This document shows positions 52,729 through 52,830 of a stretch of DNA of 52,830 bases, one piece after another. A model generated the notes under the pieces. That model saw only the letters and a list, made by a program, of their open reading frames with translations. It did no database searches and was not told the origin of the DNA. The position numbers were made by a program, and so were the translations under genes. This DNA is from Spirulina subsalsa FACHB-351 (GTDB lineage Bacteria; Cyanobacteriota; Cyanobacteriia; Cyanobacteriales; Spirulinaceae): assembly GCF_026130165.1 (NCBI RefSeq), contig NZ_JAIHOM010000023.1:1-52830 (forward strand). The letters run 5' to 3'. Each line of letters starts with the position of its first letter. The stretch's first letter is position 1.

Positions 52729-52830
52729 GTGTTTGTCTACGAGTTTAAGGTCTACCCTAAACCACAACAAATAACCGCCATTAATGAAGCAATTAGGACA
52801 TCCCAATTTGTCCGAAATAAAGTCCTTCGT
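52729..52830 (+). mobile_element. tnpB: TnpB (OrfB), N-terminal end, cut by window edge
   Basis: From GTG 52729 the frame reads VFVYEFKVYPKPQQITAINE then AIRTSQFVRNKVLR, the standard TnpB N-terminal domain, and runs off the window after 34 codons. No tnpA precedes it, so this is a tnpB-only element as is common in cyanobacteria. The hairpin at 52,641-52,666 probably marks its left end. Completeness cannot be judged. Confidence 0.85.

Noticed and set aside
1-52830. tRNA, rRNA or known riboswitch
   Set aside because: I scanned for T-loop GGTTCGAATC-type motifs and familiar riboswitch cores and found none I could support.

Overview
The window is chromosomal DNA from a cyanobacterium. The HIP1 palindrome GCGATCGC recurs throughout, and several genes are typical of the phylum (PAP/fibrillin, a DUF3134 protein, eukaryote-type kinase-TPR, CHAT proteins). 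A small secreted peptide with an RGTGR motif resembles PatX, which points to a filamentous lineage, probably without heterocysts. The species cannot be named from sequence alone.

Layout. 1-5,000: an IS200/IS605 tnpB start running off the left edge, nadE, and a lasso-peptide-type locus on the minus strand. That locus spans 2,813-6,892 and has an asparagine-synthetase-like cyclase, two paralogous short precursors not called by a length-limited gene finder, and an HprK-like kinase. No B1/B2 leader-recognition or protease genes are nearby, and a tnpB remnant plus a MITE sit inside the locus. 7,000-11,600: folK, a TPR receptor with a degenerate kinase domain, patX-like, gpsA and a small hypothetical.

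12,000-21,000 is the main accessory region. Four attC-like sites at 12,020, 14,016, 15,536 and 20,456 share the same folded geometry, including two unpaired bases at the same places. They separate gene blocks holding toxin-antitoxin pairs, a split alpha/beta hydrolase, a PD-(D/E)XK-like nuclease, and a 4.8 kb block with an SNF2-type helicase and an actin/Hsp70-fold ATPase. No integron integrase is present, so this looks like a cluster of attC sites lacking an integrase (CALIN). The helicase-ATPase pair is the best candidate in the window for an undescribed, possibly antiviral, system. 21,000-26,100 is a decay zone: an IS630 transposase missing part of its catalytic core, a 50-bp tandem duplication, tnpB remnants, a broken PIN toxin-antitoxin pair, a CDF-like transporter with an altered metal site and a TPR-CHAT pseudogene.

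26,133-52,267 is mostly core metabolism and envelope: wecB, gnd, a DegT aminotransferase, fetB, cysE, mraY, a DUF3134 protein, PAP/fibrillin, a peptide ABC ATPase, a 1,568-residue two-partner-secretion protein ending in a CHAT protease domain, a sodium/solute symporter, moaA, an FtsI-type PBP with an FtsL-like neighbour, a GST, a coiled-coil protein and a chimeric ORF ending in a PIN-toxin fragment. Another tnpB start runs off the right edge.

Two families of short inverted repeats are scattered over the window. One has TA-flanked ends reading TAGGGCTTGCTGAATAA, the other ends in TTGACA...TGTCAA. Both repeatedly abut genes so that the repeat end forms the stop codon, and in wecB also the last few residues.
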